Positions 34,691-43,698 of a stretch of DNA of 64,000 nucleotides are shown piece by piece. The DNA is from an uncultured Armatimonadota bacterium (GTDB lineage: Bacteria; Armatimonadota; Fimbriimonadia; Fimbriimonadales; Fimbriimonadaceae), in the NCBI GenBank assembly GCA_903833215.1, contig CAILEM010000050.1, positions 1 through 64,000 of the forward strand. The letters are read 5' to 3'. Both the position numbers and the translations under genes were made by a program. The notes beneath the pieces were generated by a model that saw only the letters and a list, made by a program, of their open reading frames with translations, searched no databases and was not told where the DNA came from. Positions within the stretch are counted from its first letter, which is position 1, and each line of letters opens with the position of its first letter.

Positions 34691-37078
34691 TTGGATAACG
34701 ACGCTCTACTCAGGCAATTGCCGGATGCGCCCAAATGGGCCCTGTTCACCGGCCAACTCGGTCAATACTTCGTCTATGGCGCGATTGCACTCTTCGCAAT
34801 CAGCATCGTATTGTGGTCTCTTCAAACCAAGAAGCCACAGCTGACACGGTTCGCGACGCTGACCTACTTCGCAGGTTCCCTTTCCATTCTTGGAACCATG
34901 GCGTGCCTTCTCGCCCTGTTTATCAATAATCAGTTCGAGTTCCAGTACGTGTTCTCGCACGGCGACATTCTCACGACACTTAACTACAAGATCGCCGGAG
35001 TTTGGACCGCCCAACAAGGAAGTTTCCTCCTTTGGGCTTGTGGCGCTGCTTTGTTCGCGATGCTCGCCTTCAAGAGCGCTGGACCCTATCGACGCTGGTT
35101 CTCCATCGTTTTCAGCGCCTTCTTGGGTTCACTTTGCGGGATCTTGGCGTACGACTCTCCGTTCGGACTGATGAAGGATCTGACTCTGAATGGAGTCGTG
35201 AAAGTCCCTCATAGCGGTGCAGGCATGACGCCCGCCCTTCAGAATTACTGGGTCGTCATTCACCCTCCTACGATCTTTACGGGATTTGGTTCGCTCACCG
35301 TGATGTTCGCACTCGCCGTCGGCGCGATGATGACGGGCAACGTTACCGACTGGGCAAAAATCGTTCGCCCCTGGGCGCTCCTTTCCGCAGCCATCCTCGG
35401 CTTGGGCCTATGCATGGGTGGCATGTGGGCCTACGAAACCCAGGGCTGGGGCGGCTTCTGGGCTTGGGACCCGGTCGAGAACGTCAGCTTTGTTCCGTGG
35501 TTGTTCACCGTCGTCCTCATCCATGGCGTGATCGTTCAGGTCACCAAGAAACGTTGGATCGGTACGAACCTGTTAATGGGTGGACTGCCGTTCCTCACAT
35601 TTGTTTACGGCACGTTCCTAACCCGATCTGGACTGCTAGATAAGGTCAGTGTCCACTCGTTTGCCGCGATGGACCAATCAAGCCTGATGATCTTGAAGAC
35701 CTTCATGGTTGGAATATCGGTCGCGTTCTTGCTGATCTTCGCCATTAAGGGTCGGGCTCTGGCCAAACAGCGCGAGCCACTCCCCGATGAGGCTGGCATC
35801 GACCGTGAAGGCATGTACCGGTCAGGAATGCTGCTGATCAGTCTGCTCTCTACCGGAATTGCGATGGGTATGAGCTGGCCATGGTGGAGCGCCCTTAAGT
35901 CCGGAACGGGAAGTGCGGTCGAAGAGAGGCAATATCACCTCGTCACCGTCTGGTTCTTCATTCCAATCATGATCTTCATGGGGATCGCCCCGTTTGTCAG
36001 TTGGAAGAAGGCGGGTGTCAAAGAGATATTCAACCGCTTGATGAGCATCCTCAGCGTGACCGCGGGCCTTACTGGCTTTGCGTTGGTCGCGATGCAGAAC
36101 CCAACGATTGGCGTGCACATGCCAGCGGGGACAAAGATCTCGATGCCTTTCGGGATTGAGATGCCCCTCATGCCTTGGATGGCGGTGCTCCTCTTCGTCT
36201 GCACCTTCACTTCCGTCGCCAATATTTGGCGCATCGTGGAGATCTTCAAGCGCTCCAAACTCGGAATCGGCGGATTTGTCTCCCACATCGGCGTCGCCGT
36301 GCTGATGACGGGCATGATCATCTCGCGTGGATTCGAGCAGAAAGATTCTAACGTCGTGGTGCCTAACGGCGGCCCTACCAAGATTCTCGGCTACTCCATC
36401 TCATTCGATAAGCTGCAGCAGAAGAACCTGTACGATCGCGATGGAAAGGTGATTTTCAACGTCGAGGGTCCCGACGGTCAGAAGTTCCAAGCCACTCCTG
36501 GGCTGTACTATTACCAAACCGAAGATGGCTCTCCCACCGCGATGGTTTGGCCGTACGTTGAGAAGTTCCTATCCCATGACTTCTACATGGCGATGAACAA
36601 GCCTGAGATCTATGCATGGCAAAAACCGTTGGACTTCACCGAAGGCCAGACGCGAATCATCAAATCGGAGTCGAGCGACGACCCGAACGATGCCGGAATG
36701 AAGGTCACCTACCAGAAGTTCGTGATGAAAGGCAGCCCCGGTGCCGTCGGCACGACATTTGGCGCCCAACTTCACATTAACGACCGTGGCCAAGAGTACG
36801 ACCTCACCCCGACCTTCCAAATCGGTGCTGATGGCCCGAAGCGCGACCTACCCCAAGTCGGCCAAAGCTACCGCATGGCCTTATTGAGTATGGATGCCTC
36901 CGACAAGAGCGTAAAACTCCAACTCCTCTTCTCGCCCCCGCTCTACCCCATCATCATGTTCTACAAACCCATGACCATCCTGGTCTGGGTAGGCACCGGA
37001 ATCATGACCCTAGGCGGACTCATCGCCGCCTACTCGCGACGATATCGGACCGCAAAGCCAGAGCCCGCCACGAAATAG
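34691..37078 (+). CDS. ccmF: Cytochrome c heme lyase subunit CcmF
   Basis: The 795-residue multi-pass membrane protein carries the WWD-type heme-handling motif WGGFWAWDPVENVSFVPWL, with conserved His residues nearby (VVIHPPTIF, LIHGVIVQ). About 14 membrane segments are spread over the sequence, with a large periplasmic region near residues 560-740. It starts at TTG 34691 with AGGATGAT upstream. CcmF ligates heme delivered by CcmE to apocytochrome c. ccmABCD and ccmGH are not here. Confidence 0.93.
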   Translation: MDNDALLRQLPDAPKWALFTGQLGQYFVYGAIALFAISIVLWSLQTKKPQLTRFATLTYFAGSLSILGTMACLLALFINNQFEFQYVFSHGDILTTLNYKIAGVWTAQQGSFLLWACGAALFAMLAFKSAGPYRRWFSIVFSAFLGSLCGILAYDSPFGLMKDLTLNGVVKVPHSGAGMTPALQNYWVVIHPPTIFTGFGSLTVMFALAVGAMMTGNVTDWAKIVRPWALLSAAILGLGLCMGGMWAYETQGWGGFWAWDPVENVSFVPWLFTVVLIHGVIVQVTKKRWIGTNLLMGGLPFLTFVYGTFLTRSGLLDKVSVHSFAAMDQSSLMILKTFMVGISVAFLLIFAIKGRALAKQREPLPDEAGIDREGMYRSGMLLISLLSTGIAMGMSWPWWSALKSGTGSAVEERQYHLVTVWFFIPIMIFMGIAPFVSWKKAGVKEIFNRLMSILSVTAGLTGFALVAMQNPTIGVHMPAGTKISMPFGIEMPLMPWMAVLLFVCTFTSVANIWRIVEIFKRSKLGIGGFVSHIGVAVLMTGMIISRGFEQKDSNVVVPNGGPTKILGYSISFDKLQQKNLYDRDGKVIFNVEGPDGQKFQATPGLYYYQTEDGSPTAMVWPYVEKFLSHDFYMAMNKPEIYAWQKPLDFTEGQTRIIKSESSDDPNDAGMKVTYQKFVMKGSPGAVGTTFGAQLHINDRGQEYDLTPTFQIGADGPKRDLPQVGQSYRMALLSMDASDKSVKLQLLFSPPLYPIIMFYKPMTILVWVGTGIMTLGGLIAAYSRRYRTAKPEPATK

Positions 37079-37212
37079 AGCCTCCAAGGGCCACAAACCC
37101 TCAAGATCACGGGAGCATCGCGCCGATGATGCCCTCTCTCACATCCAGTCAGCGAGGGTAAATCCGGTCCAAACAGCAGTTCCAGAGGAGAACCATAGAC
37201 TCCACCTGCCAC

Positions 37213-37332
37213 GTAGTCGGCGGTGATCGTACCGACGTCCGGAATGATGAATCATACAATGCGTCGGTGCGTCAGCACACGCGGCCGATAAATACCAAAG
37301 GCGGTTGCGTCGGTACGATCACCGCCGACTAC
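37213..37332. repeat. Inverted-repeat element, second copy
   Basis: Arms of 25 bp at 37213-37237 and 37308-37332 are reverse complements and nearly identical to those of 15333-15442 (core GGCGGTGATCGTACC). The 70-base interior differs from the 58-base interior of the first copy, so only the arms are conserved. Confidence 0.85.
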
Positions 37333-37486
37333 GTTGGCCGCTGAATTCGGAAGTGTCGAATGATATCGCCCCGTTTTCAAAGCCAACAGCCCCCGTCGAC
37401 GTCTCCGTGGCGTCGTCCGGAATGGTGAATCAGCCACTGCGTTGGTGGGGTAGCACACGTGCCCGATATATACCAAAGGCAGTTGC
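37236..37486. repeat. Two 73-nt direct repeats within the 37.1-37.5 kb gap
   Basis: Units at 37236-37308 and 37414-37486 share CGTCCGGAAT-GTGAATCA, GCGT-GGTG, AGCACACG-GCCCGATA and ATACCAAAGGC-GTTGC with about ten mismatches. The first unit is the interior of the inverted-repeat element, so the second is likely a remnant of another copy that lost its arms. Nothing else is seen between ccmF and pyrE. Confidence 0.75.
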
Positions 37487-37536
37487 CACATAACGATCAA
37501 CACCACCTTCCAAAAAAGGAAAGTAAACTCCGAACC

Positions 37537-38118
37537 ATGTCCGTCGACCTAGGCAAACTTCTCGAGACCTCCGGCGCAATTCTGCATGGCCACTTCCTCC
37601 TGACATCCGGACGCCACTCGGAAATCTACTTCGAGAAATTCCGAATCCTCGAGCAGCCCCACGTCCTAAGCGCCCTCTGCGCCGAGATCGCCAGCCACTA
37701 CAAAGAAGCCGGAATCGAGCTCGTGGCCGGACCCACCACCGGCGGAATCATCATCGCCTTCGAAGTCGCCCGCCAGATGGGCCTCCCCTCTGCCTATATC
37801 GAATCCGAGAACGGTATGAAAACCCTTCGACGTAACAAATCAATCCCCGAGGGCGTTCGAACTCTCATCGTCGACGACGTCCTAACCACCGGCACTTCCC
37901 TGTTCGAGAGCCGAACCGCGATCGAAACCCAAGGCGGCAAAGTCATCGGCTACGGCGTCCTCATCGACCGATCCACCCCCGACACAGATTTCAAACTTCC
38001 TCTATTCGGCTCGTACAAGGTCGAAGCCCAATCTTTCGCCCCTGATGCCATCCCCGACTGGCTCGCCGCCATCCCTTTAACCAAGCCCGGAACCCGATCT
38101 CAACCCAAGGCAGTTTGA
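37537..38118 (+). CDS. pyrE: Orotate phosphoribosyltransferase
   Basis: PyrE makes orotidine 5'-phosphate from orotate and PRPP in pyrimidine synthesis. The 193-residue protein begins MSVDLGKLLETSGAILHGHF, with LTSGRHSEIYFEKFRIL, VAGPTTGGIIIAFEVARQMG and the PRPP motif TLIVDDVLTTGTSLFES. The start at 37537 follows AAAAAAGGAAAG, a good ribosome binding site. The open frame extends upstream into repeat sequence. The length is normal. A tRNA-Leu gene follows 40 bases downstream. Confidence 0.95.
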   Translation: MSVDLGKLLETSGAILHGHFLLTSGRHSEIYFEKFRILEQPHVLSALCAEIASHYKEAGIELVAGPTTGGIIIAFEVARQMGLPSAYIESENGMKTLRRNKSIPEGVRTLIVDDVLTTGTSLFESRTAIETQGGKVIGYGVLIDRSTPDTDFKLPLFGSYKVEAQSFAPDAIPDWLAAIPLTKPGTRSQPKAV

Positions 38119-38158
38119 ATCTGACCTCAAGATCAGGTATCTTTTGAACCTGCCCCCT

Positions 38159-38245
<87 letters not shown>

Positions 38246-38289
38246 ATTAGTGGCTCAACGCCGTAGGTGGGGTTACCGACTTCTCCTTA

Positions 38290-38748
38290 CTAACTCTTTT
38301 GGCGCTGGCGGCGTTTCAATCGCTCCGCATCCGCCAGGTCCTTGGTTCGACCGGACGCAATTTTGTTCGTGAGCAGGTCTTCTTCCGACAAAAAGAAAAC
38401 CTCAGAGCCACCTAACTTGCCGGAGACTCTACGATCCCACGCTTCGTCGAAGTTAACTCCGGAAATAATAGGCAACAGATCGATTCGACCCGGGGGCACG
38501 CCCATCATCAGTGTGTTGCCCTCAGCAATGTCGAGCGGTCCGAAGCCTATGCTCCCTAGCCCGAAGTCCTGGATCGCCTGCCAGACTCGGCGAGAGTTTT
38601 CCTCGGTTGGCCGAACCCAAAAATCGATGTCACCGGTAGTGCGAGGAAGGCTGTGATAGCCCATCGCAAATGCGCCCACGACCATGAAGTCGACTTCATT
38701 CTCCCTTAGGCACTCGATGAATTCGTTCCAATCCGGTAGTAGCTCCAT
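38290..38748 (-). CDS. Nucleotidyltransferase family protein (toxin-antitoxin-like)
   Basis: The 152-residue protein has a nucleotidyltransferase fold: VDFMVVGAFAMGYHSLPRTT, then GDIDFWVRP, whose GxIDFW pattern supplies the metal Asp pair, and FFLSEEDLLTNKIASGRTKDLADAERL as the helical tail. Members belong to the DUF6036/AbiEii-like group, often paired with a small upstream protein. That partner overlaps its start by about 53 bases. It is in the first block after tRNA-Leu. A role as a toxin or tRNA-modifying enzyme is inference. Confidence 0.78.
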   Translation of the reverse strand: MELLPDWNEFIECLRENEVDFMVVGAFAMGYHSLPRTTGDIDFWVRPTEENSRRVWQAIQDFGLGSIGFGPLDIAEGNTLMMGVPPGRIDLLPIISGVNFDEAWDRRVSGKLGGSEVFFLSEEDLLTNKIASGRTKDLADAERLKRRQRQKS

Positions 38749-38896
38749 GTTGAAGGAGGCCGACAAGCTCGACCATCATGTCCAGGCGCTGCTGGGCTGT
38801 CAATGACTCGTAGAAGGCAAAGTCAACTTCATCAGCCTGCTCAAAGGACGACACCACCTGAATCGGCCAATGGCTCCGATCTGTTCTTGATCGCAT
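38696..38896 (-). CDS. Small partner of the nucleotidyltransferase
   Basis: About 66 residues. The core SFEQADEVDFAFYESLTAQQ, then RLDMMVELVGLL and GLERIHRVPKG matches a small protein class seen upstream of nucleotidyltransferases. Two related copies exist in this window, at 53848-54030 and the truncated 55328-55426, sharing DADEADREVYRNLTPQQR-like sequence. The start is uncertain: ATG 38896 or GTG 38857. It overlaps the nucleotidyltransferase by about 53 bases, so the pair is probably co-translated. Confidence 0.6.
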   Translation of the reverse strand: MRSRTDRSHWPIQVVSSFEQADEVDFAFYESLTAQQRLDMMVELVGLLQHGATTGLERIHRVPKGE

Positions 38897-38956
38897 ACCT
38901 CTGGTATTCAATGATACCCGTCTGCCACATTTTTGACCAAAAGGGATCCTAATTTC

Positions 38957-38998
38957 GTCGGCAAGGACATGAAGGCTCGAGTCCTTTCCTGGGCACCA
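38957..38998 (+). repeat. tRNA-Leu 3' fragment, copy 1
   Basis: Forty-two bases match the end of tRNA-Leu(CAG) with three mismatches, from the variable arm through the T-arm, acceptor strand and CCA (ending TCCTTTCCTGGGCACCA). The 5' half is absent. It marks the far edge of the nucleotidyltransferase block and looks like an attachment-site remnant. Confidence 0.85.
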
Positions 38999-39081
38999 AA
39001 GCGCGGCACGGAAATAGTCCAGCCGACAAGTGCGCATCGCGTACAATGCGAACGGCTCCTCTTTGGAGTTCTCCTAGCCGC

Positions 39082-39909
39082 TCATTCCAAGGGAGGATTG
39101 ATCGTTGTGACCGTCCCTGATCCGAGCAAGTACGGACCGCCCGGGGTATCCATGTCCATCCCGCGAGGCATGATTGCCAGTTCCGTCTTGAATGTTCTTG
39201 GGAGCGCGATAGGTTTCATTCCATTATTCAGGAAGAACGTAAAAAGCCTCTTGCCTATTTGCTGTTCGAAAACAAGCATTCCCGGTTTGTCGTCCGCCCT
39301 AACGATTCGGGGTTTCTGGGTTACCAGGAGCGGGTTCTCGGCACGGATATTCAGCATGACGCCGTGGTAATCGTTCATCGCCAGGACCCAGCTTTCGTGA
39401 TGTTTATCTTCAGGAAAGTAGCGGGTGCAATACAGATCTGTGGCGTAGAAGCACGGCACACCGGGCCAAAAGCAGGTGAGAACCTCCGCAAAGACCGCGC
39501 GACCAGAATAGGTCCCCAGCCCATTTGGAACACTAGAAGTAATGGAAAACAGGTCAGGTGACTTCGAAGTCGTCAAGAAATGAAACGTTTCTCCTAGGTG
39601 GGCGGTACTCGCCAACCACGTTTTCGGGGAAGTCTTTCCCAAGGCAAACTGGATCGTCGCGTCGCGCCATTTTCGATTCGCCACGGTGTCGACCGAGCCG
39701 GGCTTTGCGATTTTCACCTTGCCCTTGGCGAATTGCAGCGTCAGCGCGTTCGGCTTCGGATCCACGATCCAAGTATCAAATGGCTCTTCGTCTGCGAGCC
39801 TCGGCAACCATTTCTCGATCCCCTCCGACGCAGGAAACCAGTAGGCACCTGGCGTCCGCTTGACGTCTTGTTGGATTGCCACGGCGATGAACAGAGATAT
39901 CGACAACAT
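39082..39909 (-). CDS. Exported protein, weakly like the C-terminal part of amylase-type enzymes
   Basis: The 275-residue product starts with a short hydrophobic segment (MLSISLFIAVAIQQ). GRAVFAEVLTCFWPGVPCFYATDLY, then VLAMNDYHGVMLNIRAENPL, LVTQKPRIVRADDKPGMLVF and FTFFLNNGMKPIALP resemble the last barrel strands and C-terminal beta domain of GH13 enzymes (WPGIPxxYYGxE, RxxNPxL, FxNN). The catalytic part of such an enzyme is not present. This resemblance is a visual judgement. It lies between tRNA-Leu fragments 1 and 2. Confidence 0.6.
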   Translation of the reverse strand: MLSISLFIAVAIQQDVKRTPGAYWFPASEGIEKWLPRLADEEPFDTWIVDPKPNALTLQFAKGKVKIAKPGSVDTVANRKWRDATIQFALGKTSPKTWLASTAHLGETFHFLTTSKSPDLFSITSSVPNGLGTYSGRAVFAEVLTCFWPGVPCFYATDLYCTRYFPEDKHHESWVLAMNDYHGVMLNIRAENPLLVTQKPRIVRADDKPGMLVFEQQIGKRLFTFFLNNGMKPIALPRTFKTELAIMPRGMDMDTPGGPYLLGSGTVTTINPPLE

Positions 39910-39983
39910 TTTGCTCGGACCCCATCTTCCGGTGTTTTGAGACTGAATAGCAAGGGGGGCACCTTGGCTAAGGTGCTTCGGAG

Positions 39984-40012
39984 AGGTTCACGCTTCCTTT
40001 CCTGGACACCAA
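39984..40012 (+). repeat. tRNA-Leu 3' fragment, copy 2 (diverged)
   Basis: AGGTTCACGCTTCCTTTCCT followed by GGACACCA matches the T-arm, acceptor strand and CCA of tRNA-Leu(CAG), with one inserted base and a few substitutions. Shorter and weaker than the 38957 copy, but the same end is preserved. Confidence 0.65.
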
Positions 40013-40054
40013 ACTTTTACAGAGGCATACCCTCGCCGATCAGCATCCGTACCC

Positions 40055-40447
40055 TTACTCAACGAGGAAAGCGACGTCGGCATGAAGCGCGGCTTGTGCT
40101 CTATCAAGGGTCGCTAAACGCATTTGGCTATGCCGAGCGAGTTGGGCAAGGTAGGCATAGGTGACTTGTGCGTGGCCAACGACTCCAGTTGGTAAGACCT
40201 CGAAATATTCCAGTCCGTCCAATATAAATTGATGCGTCGGTCGATTGACGATGGATCCCAACGCAACGAGTCCATCGGAAAACGAAACGAGGCCTAATTT
40301 CATGGCGACTCTGATAAAGGCGACTTGAGTAATCGGGCGGGTGGCAAATCGGCCATCGCGTTTAGCAAACCAATCGGTGACACGCTCGTGTGCTGTGTTG
40401 GTGCTAAGGCCAAGTGCGGTGAGAACGTTCGAATCCTAAAGGACCAC
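40055..40447 (-). pseudogene. VapC-type PIN toxin with a stop at codon 4
   Basis: From GTG 40447 the frame reads Val-Val-Leu-stop (TAG at 40436-40438), then DSNVLTALGLSTNTAHERVT, DWFAKRDGRFATRPITQVAF and so on to the normal C terminus (MRLATLDRAQAALHADVAFL). An intact VapC would begin MVLLDSNVLTAL, so a single codon has changed to amber. The catalytic Asp of LDSN lies just after the stop. The rest of the PIN domain is undamaged, so loss is recent. The antitoxin gene upstream is intact and ends four bases before the GTG. Confidence 0.8.
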
Positions 40448-40451
40448 AGCG

Positions 40452-40673
40452 TCAATTCTCATCAAGGATTTCCTTGACCATTTCGGGAGTTATCGGACGT
40501 GCTGCAGAAAACGTCACAATTCCCAAATCATTGGGTTGGGCTAAACCACTTCCCGCCCCCTGCGGCCGCAAGATCAGATCGCTGACGACTTCCCCTAGGC
40601 TTTTACGTTTCGAAGCCGCTATGGCGCGAGCTACTTCGTACGCGGCATCGGACAGCACCAATGTTGTTCGCAT
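40452..40673 (-). CDS. VapB-type antitoxin
   Basis: The 73-residue protein begins MRTTLVLSDAAYEVARAIAA, then SKRKSLGEVVSDLIL, a ribbon-helix-helix DNA-binding fold, and a C-terminal tail (VTFSAARPITPEMVKEILDE) that would neutralise the toxin. It sits directly upstream of the broken VapC gene in the usual antitoxin-first order and would repress its own operon. Confidence 0.85.
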   Translation of the reverse strand: MRTTLVLSDAAYEVARAIAASKRKSLGEVVSDLILRPQGAGSGLAQPNDLGIVTFSAARPITPEMVKEILDEN

Positions 40674-40754
40674 CTATGCATTATATGCATCAGGGTGCGC
40701 CTGTGTAGTAGCGCGCATGACGATGCACTTCTTCCTTTCGAACGTCTAGGCAAA

Positions 40755-40832
40755 TGGTGAAATTGGTAGACGCGCAGGCTTCAGGTGCCAGTGTCCGCAA
40801 GCACGTGAAAGTTCGACTTCTCCTGGTCACCA
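40755..40832 (+). pseudogene. tRNA-Leu(CAG) pseudogene
   Basis: Nearly the whole tRNA body is present: TGGTGAAATTGGTAGACGCG, CAGGCTTCAGGTGCCAGTGT and TCCGCAAGCACGTGAAAGTTC. The acceptor 5' strand is replaced by GGCAAA and no longer pairs with the 3' CCTGGTC. The anticodon stem has a mismatch, and the T-stem is broken (GTTCGACTTC). It ends in CACCA. It should not fold into a working tRNA and marks the outer edge of the accretion zone. Confidence 0.85.
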
Positions 40833-41000
40833 ATCCCTTGAAGAGCGGCAGAAGACCTTCTTGCTGACCCACACATTTGGTGTAAACAAAGAGACGAGTG
40901 CACCCGTCACTTCTCCAGAATTTCGTCAGGGCAATAACAATTGTCGGTAGGAGTCGACACAATATCCTGACTTTGCATTGCACCTTTCAGACTGCTGGGC

Positions 41001-43406
41001 ATGCTCAAGATATGGAGGCATAATGGGTTCGTGACCGTCGCCAGAGCCGCTTTTTGCCTGATATCCTTTCTCGCTTTAGCCCAGGCATTCGGGCAGTCAA
41101 CCACCCGACTGACCGACGGATGGATGCCTTATGAGAAGGGCTACACCACACAAGCGGGTCAGGGAAAGACGGGGGGCGTCGCTCTTGTGTGTGAGAACAC
41201 GGCTGACGAGAATGTTCGCGGTGCGTTGAACACCGTGAACCTCAAGCAAACCGTTGCCACCGCATTCTTGGTGTCCGCCTGGAGCAAGGCAGAAGGGGTT
41301 AACGGCTCGTCAGATGATGGTTACTCGCTCTACCTTGACCTAACCTACCGAGACGGCGATCACCTCTGGGGTTCCATGAGCCCCTTCGCGACGGGTACCC
41401 ACACCTGGCAGCAAGCGAAAGTTAGGATCGTTCCCACCAAGCCGGTTCAGTCAGTGAATATCTACGTCCTTTTCCGCCGACACGTTGGTAAAGCTTGGTT
41501 CTCCGACGTCACCATCTCGGAACTGAGTGGCAAGGCTATCTTCGATTTTCAGCCGATCACGGCTCCTAAAGTCCTCCACGACGGTTGGTTTGTCCGGGAC
41601 GTTGCTCAAGAGTCGCCCCTTGTCCCCGTTTCGGATATCGCGAAGCTTGGGCTTCGGGCCGAAATCGCCACCACAGGCGAGGAACAGTCCATTCACGTTT
41701 TTGATAAGCAAGGGAAAGACCGCGCCCTCACTCTAACCTACTGTGAAAAGTTCGATGCCGTCGGCGGCAAGTGGTGGAACACCATCCGAAGTTCGACCAC
41801 GATTACCGAAGTCGAAATCGGCACTCTTACCAGCACATCTTCCGGGGCCAATAAGCTTTCATCCCTTTACCCGTTTGCCGTCGTCACCACGCCATCCGTT
41901 GGTCGGATGCTTGCCGTCCGCCCAACTCTCGGACCACGTCCCTTTCGACTGTTCTATAACCCCGCCTGCAAGTTGCTGTGTGCTTCGTTCGACGTTGGAC
42001 TCTCTTCTAGCAACCACCTCTTCCCTAGTCAAGCCAGTGCCGAGGTTTTTCTCCACCAGATTGACCGCCAGCATGGAATGCGCGGTGCTGCCGCCCTTTA
42101 CTACAGCAAGTTTCCGAATGAATTTAAGAATCGGATGCCCAAGCAGGGGATTTGGATCCCATTTACCAATCCCTCCACAATTTCTCATTTCGAAGACTTC
42201 GGAATCAGCGTACACGAGGGCGACAACTCGGTCAGTTCCGATGCCAAAGCTGGGATCTATAGCTTTCGCTACACCGAACCCATGACCTGGTGGATGAATA
42301 TGGCACCTGCGATCCCTCGCACCGACACCGCCGCCCTCGAAGAGCTTCAGAAGAACCGAAAGAGCGCCGATCCCGCCATCCGACGCCAAGCGGATGCGGT
42401 GGTGAATTCTGGAACCTATGGTGCCGACGGACGCTATAACGTGTCGTTTCAGAATCAACCTTGGGCAAACGGCGCAGTTTGGATACTCAACCCAAACCCC
42501 TTGTTGCACCGAACCGATGGCTCCGCCGTGCAAGCAGATGTGCTTTTCGATCTGACCGCAGCAACCAAAAGATTCACAACCACTTCCCTGTCCGGCGAAT
42601 ATCTCGACTCACTGGAATCTCACTCGGAAGTCCTCGACTTCCGCCAGGAGAGCATCGCCGCGAGCCGACTCGGCCTCTCCTTTGACAACGCCAGCTATCG
42701 ACCGCTGGTACCGCAAGCGTTCTCCACATTTGAGATTGCGAGCGAGATGAGCAGCTGGCTGCACGCAAAAGGAAAGCTCTTGATGGCGAATACGACGCCG
42801 ATCAACTATTTCTGTTACATGCCTCTCGTCGACTGCGCGGGCATCGAAGTCAGCTGGCTTTCGGATGGAAAATGGACGCCTGACAGCGATGACGTGTTCT
42901 GCTACCGGCGCACGATGAGCTACCACAAGCCGTACATGCTCCTTCAAAACACAGACTTTTCTAAGTTCGGATCGAAAGAGGTGGCCCTCTACTTTAAGAA
43001 GTGCGTGTTCTACGGGGTATTCCCTTCCTTCTTCAGCGCGGACGCTGCCACAAACCCCTATTGGGAGAATCCAGCCCTCTACAATCGTGACCGCGACCTT
43101 TTCAAAAGGACGATTCCGGTCATACAAACCCTTGCCCGTGAAGGCTGGGAACCTATCACCAATGCGATCTCGGATGACTCCGCAGTTTTTGTAGAGCGCT
43201 TCGGAGAGCATACGTGGACCGTTTTCAACGATAGCCAGGTCACCAAGACTTACAGGCTCAGGATCAACACCGTAACGAACATCCGTTCAACCCGCGATCT
43301 GCTCTCCGATGCTTCCATGCACGTCAACACTAGCGGAGGAAAGACCGTCGTCACCGACACCATTGAACCCGGAGATTGTCGAGTGATTCGGCTCTCAAGC
43401 AACTAA
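41001..43406 (+). CDS. Large secreted protein, putative glycosidase of unrecognised family
   Basis: The 801-residue product has a signal peptide (CLISFLALAQAFGQ). Residues 35-175 look like a jelly-roll carbohydrate-binding domain (TDGWMPYEKGYTTQAGQGKT, AFLVSAWSKAEG, GYSLYLDLTYRDGDHLWGSM, WFSDVTISEL). The rest looks like a barrel enzyme with sandwich domains: GIWIPFTNPSTISHFEDFGI, EYLDSLESHSEVLDFR, LGLSFDNASYRPL, LLMANTTPINYFCYMPLVDC and TWTVFNDSQVTKTYRL at the C terminus. The layout resembles unassigned glycosidases, with acidic residues in DSLESH and SFDNA as possible catalytic sites. No family is claimed. Confidence 0.75.
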   Translation: MLKIWRHNGFVTVARAAFCLISFLALAQAFGQSTTRLTDGWMPYEKGYTTQAGQGKTGGVALVCENTADENVRGALNTVNLKQTVATAFLVSAWSKAEGVNGSSDDGYSLYLDLTYRDGDHLWGSMSPFATGTHTWQQAKVRIVPTKPVQSVNIYVLFRRHVGKAWFSDVTISELSGKAIFDFQPITAPKVLHDGWFVRDVAQESPLVPVSDIAKLGLRAEIATTGEEQSIHVFDKQGKDRALTLTYCEKFDAVGGKWWNTIRSSTTITEVEIGTLTSTSSGANKLSSLYPFAVVTTPSVGRMLAVRPTLGPRPFRLFYNPACKLLCASFDVGLSSSNHLFPSQASAEVFLHQIDRQHGMRGAAALYYSKFPNEFKNRMPKQGIWIPFTNPSTISHFEDFGISVHEGDNSVSSDAKAGIYSFRYTEPMTWWMNMAPAIPRTDTAALEELQKNRKSADPAIRRQADAVVNSGTYGADGRYNVSFQNQPWANGAVWILNPNPLLHRTDGSAVQADVLFDLTAATKRFTTTSLSGEYLDSLESHSEVLDFRQESIAASRLGLSFDNASYRPLVPQAFSTFEIASEMSSWLHAKGKLLMANTTPINYFCYMPLVDCAGIEVSWLSDGKWTPDSDDVFCYRRTMSYHKPYMLLQNTDFSKFGSKEVALYFKKCVFYGVFPSFFSADAATNPYWENPALYNRDRDLFKRTIPVIQTLAREGWEPITNAISDDSAVFVERFGEHTWTVFNDSQVTKTYRLRINTVTNIRSTRDLLSDASMHVNTSGGKTVVTDTIEPGDCRVIRLSSN

Positions 43407-43698
43407 CAGCCGCCTTAGGACGATAACGACCTCGGCAAAATTCCTTCTCCAAAATTGGAGCAGTCCGGTGGTGGATTCAAGCCAGCCACATGCTTAACTC
43501 ATCTCTGGATACGGTCGGAGATTCTGTATCACAGGCCCAACCCATCGCTTCTACCTGCGGCTGAATTGGAGCAGCTTGAAGGCGGCGTACCAGGGAACCA
43601 TTCCACTAACCTGAGGCCAATTAGGAAGAGTGTAATATCGCTTTACATTTCATCCTGATGAGCATCAAGTGCGCGACAGGTGAAACCGGGATTGATCA

